A stretch of DNA of 64,000 nucleotides from Agapanthus africanus (Eukaryota > Streptophyta > Magnoliopsida > Asparagales > Amaryllidaceae), in the NCBI GenBank assembly GCA_030015575.1, contig CM057342.1:623253348-623317347 (forward strand), written 5' to 3'. Below, in pieces: positions 11,516 to 21,875 of the stretch; within the stretch, counting starts at the first letter, position 1, and each line of letters starts with the position of its first letter. Under the pieces are notes generated by a model. The model searched no databases, was not told the DNA's origin, and saw nothing but the letters and a program-made list of their open reading frames with translations. A program made the position numbers and the translations under genes.

Positions 11516-12016
11516 AGCATGGGGCAAAAATATATATCGGGAATTTCTAAAGAAACTGAAATTTGCAAAGAGTTGCATACCATTTGGAGTTTGATGAATG
11601 TTGGTAGGATTCCTTCAACATTATCATACGATGATATTTGGATCCCGATCCTACTGTGAGTATATGCTACTTATCAGGATATTCGTCACTTAACGATCAA
11701 TGCTATAAACCAAGTAGGTGTCAAGAAAGGTGTCAGCGGGGTTACGCCCCCAGAGAAAAGAGGTTATTTAATTAAGAAACTTCGCGAAAGCGTTGGAAAA
11801 CCTCCCTCGAAGTATCGACACTAGCCTGGCTGAACGGTTAATCAAGAATTGTACGGTGAGAATAGTCCTGGCTAATTCTTCTTTTATGGTTTGAGGAAGG
11901 ATTCGAGAAACAGTGGGAGCCATCCAGTTTAGATAAACTAAAAACCACTCTAAACTTGCAAGAGCATCATGCTAAAGAGTTTTCTTCTCTCTCTCCTATT
12001 TGCAGCGACCCTGAAA

Positions 12017-12830
12017 ATGACTGGACTTAAGTTACTTTTAGAGAAAAATATACTGACAGGGCCAAACTATAAAGATTGGCTGCGGAATGTCAAAATGGCT
12101 TTGACCTATGACAAACTGGGGTACGTCCTCACCGCTACGGCACCTGCTGTCCCTGGTCCCAAATCCAGTAATGCGGATAAGGAAATCCGCAAAACCTGGG
12201 ATTTAGATTGCGCGAAAGCCAAGTGCATCGTGCTTGCCTCGATGAACAATGAACATCAGAGGAGGCACGAGGATATGAACCTAGATGGCATATTTCTCCA
12301 TACAAAGGAACTTTATGGAGAGCAATCTCGTATAGAAAGATACGAGACCTCTAAGAACTTGTTTCGAGCGAGGTTGGCTGTCGGGTCATCGGTAGGAGAA
12401 CATGTCCTAAAGATGATCGGCTTGATTGAAGAGCTCGCAGACCTTGGGACAACTTTGGATAATGAGCTCTATACAGACCTTATTCTCCAGTCCCTTCCTC
12501 ACACCTACGCCCAGTTTATCCTGAACTTCAACATTCAAAGAAAAGAAGTTGAACTTCCGGAACTCCTGAACATGTTAAGGAGTGCAGAGGGCACCTTGCA
12601 GAAGACAAGGGAAACACCCGCTATATTTGTTAGCGGTGCATCTTCTTCCGGGTCCAAGGCTAGGGCCAAAGGAAGGAAGAAGAAGGCCGCCACCAAACCT
12701 AGAGGAGGTGTTAGTAAGGTGGGAGGGAAGGGAAAGAAAAAGTTTGCGGTACCGGTAGTGGGCCAGGATGAGTGCTTCCATTGTCACAGGAAAGGGCACT
12801 AGAAGAAAGATTGCAAGGCGTGGAACGCCA
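12017..12830 (+). pseudogene. Copia-2 gag region
   Basis: Gag forms the particle of Ty1/Copia elements. The start at 12017 is chosen because Copia-3 begins at the same MTGLKLLL residues (62344). An upstream in-frame ATG at 11969 has no counterpart there. The text matches plant Copia gag (UBN2 type), with NYKDWLRNVKMAL near the N-terminus, a long helical middle, a Lys/Arg-rich basic stretch near 12650-12690 and a zinc knuckle CFHCHRKGH from 12775. The Copia-3 counterpart is at 62344-63140. Part of a broken polyprotein. Confidence 0.88.
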
Positions 12831-12839
12831 ATGACCAGG

Positions 12840-13294
12840 AACCGAAGCAAGCTGTGGCTTCGACTTCAGGTGTGTTTGTAATTGAGAATTGTCTGTCAAT
12901 TAACTCTACTTCCTGGGTATTGGATACCGGATCAGGATCTCATATTTGCAATTCATTGCAGGCACTGAGAAACCGTAGAGTGCTGAAGGAAGGTGATATG
13001 ACCCTAAAGGTTGCTAACGGAGCTAGCGTGGGAGCTGCGTCCGTCGGGGATTATCACCTAGGATTGACGAGTGGACACATTTTGGTTTTACATAACTGTT
13101 TTTTTGTACCAAGCTTAACGTGTAATATCATATCAGTTTCCTTGTTATCAAATAAAGGTTATGATTTCACGTTTGTAAGAGATGTTGTTAACATCCACTT
13201 TAATCATGGTTTGATTGGGTCCGGTACACTAAATAACGGTATATATGTTTTAAACCAACTCCAAATTTTCAATGTCCAGAACACACTTAAATAA
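12840..13294 (+). pseudogene. Copia-2 protease region
   Basis: Aspartic protease that would cut the polyprotein. The active-site motif WVLDTGSGSHIC is visible, with DTGS at 12923-12934. It is followed by the usual hydrophobic strands, including HILVLHNCFFVPSLTCNIISV near 13075-13140. The Copia-3 counterpart has DTGS at 63249-63260. Part of a broken polyprotein; no separate start is expected. Confidence 0.88.
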
Positions 13295-13299
13295 AAGTC

Positions 13300-14430
13300 T
13301 CCAGATTTAAATAAAGCTTTCTTATGGCATTGTAGACTGGGTCATATCAATGAGAGAAGGTTGACTAAGTTGCATAGAGAAGGATATTTGGACTCGTTCG
13401 AATATCAAACTTATGACACTTGTCAATCTTGTCTCAAAGGAAAGATGACAAAGACTCCATTTACTGGACAAGGAGTAAGAGCGAGCGAGCTCTTAGGACT
13501 CATACACAGTGATGTATGTGGTCCAATGTCTACGCATGCAAGAGGTGGTTTTTCCTATTTCATTACTTTCACGGATGATTACTCAAGATACGGATTCATT
13601 TATCTGATGAAACATAAATCCGAGGCTTTTGTGAAATTCCAAGAGTATAAGAATGAAGTAGAAAACCAAACCGGCAAAAGTATCAAGACACTTAGATCTG
13701 ATCGAGGTGGTGAATACTTGAGTGCCGAGTTCCTAGGTTACCTAAAAGAGAAATGAATTCTCTCTCAGCTTACTCCTCCATACACTCCACAGCACAACGG
13801 TGTATCGGAGAGACGGAATCGAACCCTAATGGATATGGTACGATCCATGATGAGTAATGCTGAGTTACCGCGATCTTTTTGGGGTTATGCGCTAGAATCA
13901 GCAGCATATCTTTTGAATATGGTTCCTACCAAGACTGTGCCTACCACTCCATATCAGATGTGGAGCGGGAAGAAACCCCATCTACTATATATAAAGATTT
14001 GGGGATGTCCAGCTTTTGTTAAAAAGCAGCATGTGGACAAGCTCGAGGCACGATCAGTAAAGTGTAAGTTTGTGGGATTTCCAAAGAACTCCAGGGGATA
14101 TCTATTCTATTACGCAGAGGAACAAAAGGTATTTATTTCTCGTAATGCCCATTTTCTAGAACATCAGTTTTTAGAAAAGGAATCAAGTGGGAGCGAAATA
14201 GAACTGGAAGAAATTCCAGAACCACAAACTAATACTGAAAATTTGGTAGAACCGGTAGTTCAAGAAGAACAGGACATTCCCGCACCCCTCCGCAGGAGTA
14301 GTAGGCTGTTTCATCCGCCTGAGAGATACTACGGTTTTCTCATAGATGGGGATAGAGAGGATTGCATCATAGATGATGATGAACCTACTGACTTCCAGCA
14401 GGCCATCTAGAGCGGCGACTCAGTACGATG
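13300..14430 (+). pseudogene. Copia-2 integrase region
   Basis: A GAG pre-integrase zinc-binding part comes first (LWHCRLGH near 13320, CQSC at 13421-13432). The DDE core follows: IHSDVCGP with the first Asp near 13511, FTDDYSRYG near 13570, and the Asp-rich SDRGGEYLS near 13700. NGVSERRNRT, with the catalytic Glu, is near 13797-13826. The C-terminal part carries KLEARSVKCKFVGFPKNSRG near 14038-14100, a conserved Copia integrase segment. It would join new DNA copies to the chromosome. Broken. Confidence 0.88.
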
Positions 14431-14439
14431 GCTAGATGC

Positions 14440-15953
14440 AATGCGGACCGAAATGGAGTCCATGTACACCAACAAAGTATGGACTTTGGACTTTGCTCCA
14501 GATGGGGTAAAACCCATGCAAATGGATCTTCAAGAAAAAGATTGGTGTAGATGGACAGGTGGAAACCTATAAGGCTAGACTTGTTGCAAAGGGTTTTCGT
14601 CAAAGACCTGGTTTGGACTATGAAGAAACTTTTTCTCCAGTGGCTATGCTCAAATCCATTCGGGTCCTTCTTGCTATTGCTGCCTTCCATGATTATGAAA
14701 TCTGGCAGATGGACGTAAAGACGGCTTTTCTGAATGGAAATTTAGAAGAGTGCGTCTATATGGATCAGCCAGAGGGTTTCAATCAGAGTGGGAGCAACGG
14801 GAAAGTATGCAAGCTGCTTAAGTCCATTTATGGACTAAAACAGGCATCGCGGAGTTGGAACATCTGTTTTGATGAGACAGTCAAAGAATATGACTTTATC
14901 AAAAATCCAGATGAACCGTGCATATATAGTAAAGTTGTAGCCAGAAGTGTCGTATTCCTCGTCTTGTACGTGGATGACATTCTATTGATAGGAAATGACA
15001 TTCCTATGCTACAATCTGTCAAAGGATTCTTGTCACACAGGTTCTCCATGAAAGACCTGGGTGATGCCTCTTACATTCTGGGGATCCAGATCTATCGTGA
15101 TAGATCCAAGAGGATGTTGGGACTTTCGCAGTCCAGGTATATCGACACTGTACTGAAAAGATTCAGTATGGAAGATTCTAAGCGCGGTAATCTACCGGCT
15201 TGTCATGGAATCACCCTCTCCAAAGAGATGTCTCCCAAGACTGATTTGGAAAGGGAACGCATGTCTATTATACCCTACGCTTCTGCGGTAGGCTCTATAA
15301 TGTATGCGATGTTGTGCACCAGACCAGATGTAGCTTACGCACTGAGCGTGGTAAGCCGGTATCAGTCAGACCCAGGGGAGAAGCACTGGATAGCAGTAAA
15401 GAACATTCTCAAGTACCTGAGAAGGACTAAGGAGATGTTCTTGGTTTACGGCGGAAAAGACCTCAGGTTGGAGGCCTTTGCTGATTCCGGCTTCCAGAGT
15501 GATAAGGACGATTCCAAGTCCATGTCGGGTTATATCTTTACCCTCAATAGAGAGGCGGTGTGCTGGAAGAGCTCCAAGCAGGACACCGTTGCTGACTCAA
15601 CGATGGAAGCGGAGTATATAGCTGCTTGCGATGCCGCAAAAGAAGCAATCTGGATGAAGAAGTTCCTAACAGAACTTCATGTGGTTCCTACCATAGTTGA
15701 TCTAATACCTCTGTATTGCGACAACAACGGAGCTATAGCTTTAGCGAAGGAACCAAGGTCCCATCAGAAGTCCAGACACATCTTAAGGCGGTATCACCTG
15801 ATCAGGGAGATCATTGATTGTCAGGAGATCGAGGTTCAGAGAGTTGCTTCTGAAGAGAACATTGCTGATCCATTCACGAAGGCCCTACCTCAGATTCAGT
15901 TCGAGAGGCTACTCAAGATCATCGGTCTTCGATATGCCAGTACATGGCCCTAG
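14440..15953 (+). pseudogene. Copia-2 reverse transcriptase and RNase H region
   Basis: The best preserved part. Counting from 14559: YKARLVAKGF at residues 4-13, the first catalytic Asp in MDVKTAFLNG (Asp52), YGLKQASRSWN (91-101), and the polymerase core YVDD at 137-140. RNase H follows, with EAFADSGF (Asp309), STMEAEY (Glu350) and YCDNNGA (Asp388), closing in ENIADPFTK near residue 433. Order and motifs are typical of Ty1/Copia. It copies element RNA into DNA and removes the RNA strand. It belongs to a polyprotein that is broken upstream. Confidence 0.92.
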
Positions 15954-15956
15954 TGC

Positions 15957-15967
15957 AAGTGGGAGAT
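15957..15967 (+). other. Polypurine tract of Copia-2
   Basis: AAGTGGGAGAT directly before the 3' LTR start at 15968. Copia-1 has the same tract before 6617. Confidence 0.9.
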
Positions 15968-17857
15968 TGTTAGTGTATATGCCCTAGGGGCCATTATCGT
16001 ATCATACTAGTTTGTATATTACTTAATGGAAGCTTAGGATATTCACATATATATATATAACAGTCTCGCTAAACATGGTAGTATGCTACTTGGCTTTTCT
16101 ATCTTAATATGTGAGTATACGTATTGATAGAGCTCTTAGGATCTTGCTTGACTACCAGCGTTGTGATGGCAGTCACACTAGTGGGGGCTGGGTAGTCCAC
16201 AAGCATATCCTTATTCAGGTTCCTAGTCGTTGGGTTATCGAGACAGAGCATCGATACTCCGGAGTAGACTAGTGTGTACGCTTCTCATCCCAGTTGGGGA
16301 GATGGTCTGTCCCACAGCCGTCAGTACGTTGTACTGGAGATAGTATGCAGGTGCTCGTTGGGTTACAGGTACACCGGACAGGACTCACAGGGAACTGTTG
16401 GTTGGTTTTATACCAGTCGTCAGTGAACAGTTCCCAGGTGACATGAGTACAGCATAGTCCGCAGACTTGACACTGCTATTTCACCTCGAGTGTGTCCCAC
16501 TGTTCTTAGATTGCTACCCTACCACGGCTCAAAGGAGTCGTGCAAACAGGTAGCAGTTGGGTGCAGTCCCGAGCACTTAGAGGCAGTGGCGGTTAGACAG
16601 GATTCGTTTCTCCCGGTATTGGGGGTTGATATCACGCTGTGTCAGAGAGCCATTACGCAAAGTCCCTGGCCAGGGCAAGCGAGATTTGCTGGTAGGTTCC
16701 AGTAGTTTCTCAGGGTGTAATGGGCTTCGCTCCGACACGACTTATACGGCTATTAGGGGACTGATGCTTGCCGCCCCCTAGGCCCGATATGCGATAGTCT
16801 TAGACAAACGGACCGGACTGTACGGAGATTGTCACATCAGACTCAGTAGGAGTTCGGATGGGTTTCCTCATCGGCCTTCTTATCGACATCTACCTGGGGA
16901 CCGTTACGTACAGCTAGTGCCGCTTGCGGTCTGTGGTTAAACCCACTGCCAGCGTAGTAGTCGAGTCTCTAGAGTCCCACACAGAGAGTTTCCCTACTCC
17001 GGGCGAAACGATATAGAGGTCGTATGGTTTTACGACAAGGGTTCGGACGCATACATGTGTTTACGCACGTACGACTTTCGGACAGTTTTTACCAGTCGGC
17101 TTTGGTTTAAGCCAGTTACTGGTATCCGGTTATTGGATTTATACAGTCTAAAGTTTTTCCGTATTTTTGCGGAAAGGAGGGGCGTTCTCGTAATTGCGCG
17201 AGAAGCTTCTAGAAGGTGGTGACTAAGGGGGTTTAGGTGGCATATGCATTGAATGAGATTAGTAAGTCATATGGACCATGTCATTAATGCTTCATAATTG
17301 CTTAATGACTCATGGAGATGAATCACCACTAGATATTTATCAAGCATGGTTGTAAATCATTTTCTTTTCTTTTCTTGATAAAATAAAATGCTTGATATAT
17401 ATTATCATAACTCATTATTCTCACTTCATTATTATGTTCACCTTCTCTCTCCTCAAGCTCTCCCTCTTCAAACCCTAATTCTCCCCTCTCATGTGTTGAG
17501 TACAAGGATTAGTTAGACTTATTAAACCATAACCCTCACTCTATTTCACCTAGCTTCTTTGATTAGCACTTAAAGAAGTTTAGTTGCCTCAAGTATAGAG
17601 GTTAAGCTTGGAGTAAAGCTCTCGGGTGGATCGTCTACTACTTCGAGAAGGCCGAGGAGGAGGTGGAGTTCGTAAAGACGAAGGACACGGTTCTTTAGGT
17701 ATAATCCCTTTACATAGTAGTTGTTAACTTCTATGTTTGATGTTAGTTATCGTTTAGCTTCGATTCTTGCGGTTAGTCGATGTTTAAGCAAAGAACAAGA
17801 TCGTTTTTCATATTTCCGCCTCCCCGCAAGTCGTGAGGTGTTGTACATCGACTTACA
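15968..17857 (+). repeat. 3' LTR of Copia-2
   Basis: From TGTTAGTGTATATGCCC to CATCGACTTACA, colinear with the 5' LTR, with a few dozen substitutions, a 2-bp change in the TA run near 16050 and a short gap near 17273. It keeps the end stem (17775-17783 with 17845-17853). Confidence 0.95.
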
Positions 17858-19488
17858 AACTATTAATTTTAGGCAAATGAAAACTTAACCTACTTGCTAG
17901 ATTTGTTAAATGATATTTTCCTAATTACCTAAATAGCTTAATTACAAACTAGTCTTTTGCTAATCCTAATTAGATGAGATTAAAATTATAGTAAAGGTTT
18001 AAATGGTTTAATCTTGCTAATCAGTGATGTTTATAAATTCTAGTTTGGTAAAAAGTTGTAGTTTGGTGCTAAAATGTTATATATTGCTTACTAGGTTTCG
18101 GTAAATTTTAGGCGTGGGTTTCTTTTGACGTTGCGACGTTAATTATATTGATTCCACGCTATATCTTGTGTTGTAAATGCGCGATCGGTATGATCAGGGT
18201 CTAGGCATGGTAGTTGTGTCGCTTTGCGTTCCTAGATAGGGTCGTGCCGATGTCATTCGTGTTTTTGTGTAGCTTTTGCTCTTGAGTTGGTTTCGTTGTG
18301 TCGCTACGCGCGTTAGCCACTTGACGAACACTTAAGAGTATGTTTGGAGTTGGTGCGTCGGTCAAATATAGTTGGTATGTGTTATTGGTCGATTGCTAAT
18401 ATTTATTTGTTATATTGTTATATGCTTTCAGGATCGCAGGCGGGGACTTCGGGCGCTGCGAACAGGGGAAAGCGAGTAGTTGGCTTTACTTAGCCAGGAA
18501 CGTTGGTGAGTAGATTTAACATCTACAGGGGGATCGCCCGCATGGCGTTATGCATCTGGGCTTGATCAAATGACATGACTATTAGTTAGAAATATACGGA
18601 TATTGATTGTGCATGTATATCTTGTTGCTTATCTCATTTCCTCATGTATGGACTTAGTATTAATGAGACACAACACCATTATTGACGGTTTATGTTTCAC
18701 GAGCACTAATTGTAAGCTACACACACACCGTCTATAATTGCTACGACACGCACAACACTCATACATATATGGTATTGTATTGTTTAGAGATATTGAGACT
18801 TGATCTTTATTTTCCTTCGTGCATATGACATATAGAATACCTGTATACCTACATGCTTACAAATATGCCTTGATATGCTTACATGCTAGTTACCTATATA
18901 CCTATATGGTATTGTACCATTAGTGATAGGTATATACACACATAATGACATAGTTACTTGTATACCTTGCATACATACTTCACTTATACCTGGAGGGTAT
19001 ATTACATCATTTCTGATCGGTAGATACCTATACCTTGCTATACCTACAGGTTTACATATATATCTGGCTATAGCTACATGTTTACCTTTATTTGATATTA
19101 TATAGACTTGGAGAAATTAGGAACCGCATGATATATATATTAACTTCTTGCAGTTAAATAGCGGTTTTTTCCTTTATATGCTCATATTACTGTTTCATGT
19201 TACATATATTACATTCATGGATTTTATATGATGTTCTCTGATATTTTTACTCCTAAGTATATACAACAGTGGAATGGGACGCTGTTATATATGCCTATAT
19301 ATATATTAGTGGAATGGGACGCTAATATATATGTATTGATTCATGCATTTATATTTATTCATTACTTGATGTTTTCTGGATTTGAGGATCGTGGTGGTTT
19401 CATGATATTATGCAAGTATCCTTATTCTTTACTTGATATTTGTATGCATCCACTCGGAGATTTGTTTTAAACCGATACGGGATCGAGA

Positions 19489-19722
19489 GTGTCGATGTTG
19501 GGGCACTTAAGATTCGGAGGACGTATATAACGATACGTGGAACACAAGTGTCGAGGTGAGACACTTGGGTTTTGAGGAACGTATAGATATCAGAAAACCG
19601 ATATGTGGATCATGGGTGTCGATACCGGACACTTACGATTCGAGGAACGTATGGATATGAGTATTTATGTGTCGATGCTAGACAATTGTTTCATGATGTT
19701 TTTGGGTGTCGATGTTGGACAC
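19489..19722 (+). repeat. Dyad array GTGTC...GACAC in the G1 5' LTR
   Basis: Five short inverted repeats of the form GTGTC-7 bases-GACAC (some with one mismatch) occur within 234 bp. Examples are GTGTCGAGGTGAGACAC and GTGTCGATACCGGACAC. The 3' LTR has four (54517-54697). The LARD LTRs carry one copy of the same 17-mer seen in the G1 3' LTR (GTGTCGATGCTAGACAC), in the matching orientation. Confidence 0.75.
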
Positions 19723-19740
19723 TCACTTTATATGAGGTTT

Positions 19741-19943
19741 ACTTGATATCGTACATTCAGGATATATGAGAGTTACTTGATATCGTACATTCAGGATATA
19801 TGAGGTTTGCTTGATATTGTACATTCAGGATATATGAGATTTACTTGATATTGTACATTCAGGATATATGAGATTTACTTGATATTGTACATTCAGGATA
19901 TATGAGATTTATTGATATTGTACATTCAGGATATACGAGACTT
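19741..19943 (+). repeat. 34-bp tandem repeat, six copies, G1 5' LTR
   Basis: Units start near 19741, 19775, 19809, 19843, 19877 and 19911 with the core TTGATATTGTACATTCAGG followed by ATATATGAG. The 3' LTR has five units (54716-54885). The two LTRs were identical at insertion, so the array has changed length since. Confidence 0.9.
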
Positions 19944-20936
19944 ACAGGATATGAGGGCCAATTTGGGGGCTGATTTGTAGAAATTTGGGATTTAGATTGT
20001 CTTGATAGACTTTGGTCCTTCTATGAGGCCAGGATTCCGTGAGGATGACATGTTTTATCCCATACTCCGCATTTACTGTATATGCATTATTTCATATATT
20101 TGTAGTACCTGATAGAGCACCTTTTATGATTGTTGCATATACTTATTGCCATTTATTACTTCATGTATTAATTGTACCTGATAGATTATTTTTCATGACT
20201 TTGCGTACATATGGCCATTTATTGCTTTTAGCTTGCATGTGATAGATTCGCACAGTAAGTGCATACTTGCGATTACCTGCATATGTTATTTACTATTCAT
20301 GAGTTGGCAACTCACCCCCGTTGTGCCATAGTGTTTTGCAGGTAGTCCCTCACGGCAATCGCGGCAGTCTTTTCATCTTTCGTATCATCTTTTGCAGCGG
20401 ATACCGCTTCGGGTGACTGTGCGCAGTTTTGCTATAGGTGGGTTTTGCGGCTATCCGATGTTGTTTATTGTTATCTTTGTACCATGTACTCTCCATCTAC
20501 CACTTTCATGTATGACTTAGAGACTTGATGTGAGGACGATATTGTATGTTATTTTGCGACTTGGAGGTCTTTTATGCAGTTTTACTTATATCATCTTTTA
20601 TTTCTTCGCTACGGCGACGTATATCTGTTGTGGTGGTTGTTTTCCGCCGTTGGGCGTGGATTTGCTCCTGTTGGGGATGCTTTACTTATATTTATGTTGT
20701 AGCTGTTTTTGGGGTTAGTTTTTACAAAGGAGGTGCTGCCAAAATTTTTAAGAAAGTAAATTTGGACTTTAAAGAATTTGTACTCGAGATTTTCAAAATT
20801 TTTAACAATGTTCTTATCACTTACTACTTTTGATGGTTTAGATTGCTGGGTTTTTGGCTTACTTAAATTGCGTTATGCCTGTAGACGTTGCGTAGTTTAA
20901 GGGACGTCACGTGCCATTTTCGGGTCGTTACAAAGT

Positions 20937-20948
20937 TGGTATCAGAGC
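20937..20948 (+). other. Primer binding site of G1
   Basis: TGGTATCAGAGC, complementary to the 3' end of initiator methionine tRNA, four bases (AAGT) after the LTR end at 20932. The same AAGT spacer and following GCTAGGTTTTACC phrase occur at R0 and, with GTTAGG, in all LARD units. Confidence 0.95.
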
Positions 20949-21174
20949 GCTAGGTTTTACCTTTTGGAGTTTTGGTTGACCTTGGTATGATGGAGTAGGT
21001 AGCTTTAGCGGAGTACCGTAGTGTTTGTATGTCCGCGGCATACTCACGACGCGGTACTCCGCCCAAAGTGACCTAAGTACTAATTGCTTGAAATTCCTTC
21101 CTTGATGATATATCCTTGTGATTCGATTTCCGTCTTCTTATCGAATCCTTTTCCATTTATAGCCTTTGCCGCCG

Positions 21175-21875
21175 ATGACTATGGGGACTCAGAGTGATGC
21201 AGCGAGGGCCGAGGTCAGAGTTGACTCAGGTGGGACAAGAACTGACCGGGATGGCACACTCGTTGCACAGGAGCGGATGGATCCTCCTTTGACAGATCGT
21301 ATCGCTAGACTTGTGGCAGATATGCAGGACTTGCGCCAGACGATGAGTTCATTAGTTGAGGCCATTCGAGCGCAGCAACAGGAGGTTGTCACCCTTGTTA
21401 CCCAGTTGTTCCTTGCGATCAGCACTCAGCATAGTGTTACATATACAACACCAGTGGATACAACCCCAGTAGATGAGGCACGTCTTCCAGAGACTTTGGG
21501 AGTTCCGGAACAGTGGAGGACTTGTACCGGTGTACCAGCCCAGAGACAGAGGCGTAGTCACCGAGGCAGATTTCATGACCGTCACGGGAGTAGCAGAGGC
21601 TTAGGACGAGGATAGTCGTTCAGCTCTCATCCCCAGGAGGGTCAGCTGCCATCGTGTGAATGTTTCTGGTGCGGGAGCCTTCATCACCTCATCAGGAACT
21701 GTTCCTTAGCACCGCGTCAGGGTTGTATTCAGAGAGGTCGTGGACGCGGAAGGTTTGCTCAGAGGGGTCAGGTTGGCAAAGGAGGAGTTCAGCCAGTTGC
21801 GGGTAGGGGGAAAACACGAGAGTTTGCTTCTACTCATCGGGACGCACGGGCGTCCAATGCAGAGTTTTCAGGTAT
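21175..21875 (+). pseudogene. Decayed chromovirus gag
   Basis: The gag precursor forms the virus-like particle and binds RNA. ATG at 21175 opens a frame with an acidic/coiled segment (ADMQDLRQTMSSLVEAIRAQ), as at the start of Tekay-type gag. A zinc knuckle CFWCGSLHHLIRNC of the CX2CX4HX4C type lies at 21661-21702, followed by an Arg/Gly-rich tail. It is shorter than a normal gag; the middle capsid part is not recognised. The 226 bases between primer site and ATG are leader and match the LARD and R0 leaders. It is a broken fossil. Confidence 0.75.

Larger units (their letters stand above)
10011..12016 (+). other. Leader of Copia-2, non-coding
   Basis: A 2-kb untranslated leader. It holds a GC-rich hairpin (10175-10282), a middle part with TGGCTATTCATCACAAC near 10762 shared with Copia-3 and Copia-4, stem-loops with one repeated loop motif (11304-11515), and a 250-bp block just before gag (about 11700-11968) strongly conserved in Copia-3 (62040-62290). 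The frame at 11477-11659 has no equivalent open frame in Copia-3 and is not taken as a gene. Confidence 0.8.
8101..17857 (+). mobile_element. Copia-2: full-length Ty1/Copia element inside the G1 5' LTR
   Basis: 9757 bp with both LTRs (1896 and 1890 bp), primer site, about 2 kb of leader, gag, protease, integrase, RT, RNase H and polypurine tract in the Copia order. Flanks are AACTG (8096-8100) and AACTA (17858-17862); the empty site in the other G1 LTR reads AATTG. The LTRs differ at roughly 2 percent of positions by eye, which at commonly used plant rates would mean well under two million years. The coding region is largely recognisable from end to end but broken, with about four breaks, so it is not whole. 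Confidence 0.95.
17858..20932 (+). repeat. 5' LTR of G1, second part
   Basis: It continues from AACTA (17858-17862), the right target duplication of Copia-2, and ends GGGTCGTTACA at 20932, four bases before the primer site. It carries an array of GTGTC/GACAC dyads (19489-19722), a 34-bp tandem repeat (19741-19943), and the palindromic block GAGTTGGCAACTC (20301-20313) found in all related LTRs of the window. Joined with 7265-8100 the LTR is about 3.9 kb against 3.81 kb for the 3' LTR. Confidence 0.93.

Noticed and set aside
19741-19943. CRISPR-like array of 34-bp units
   Set aside because: Units are head to tail with no unique spacers, inside a plant LTR.
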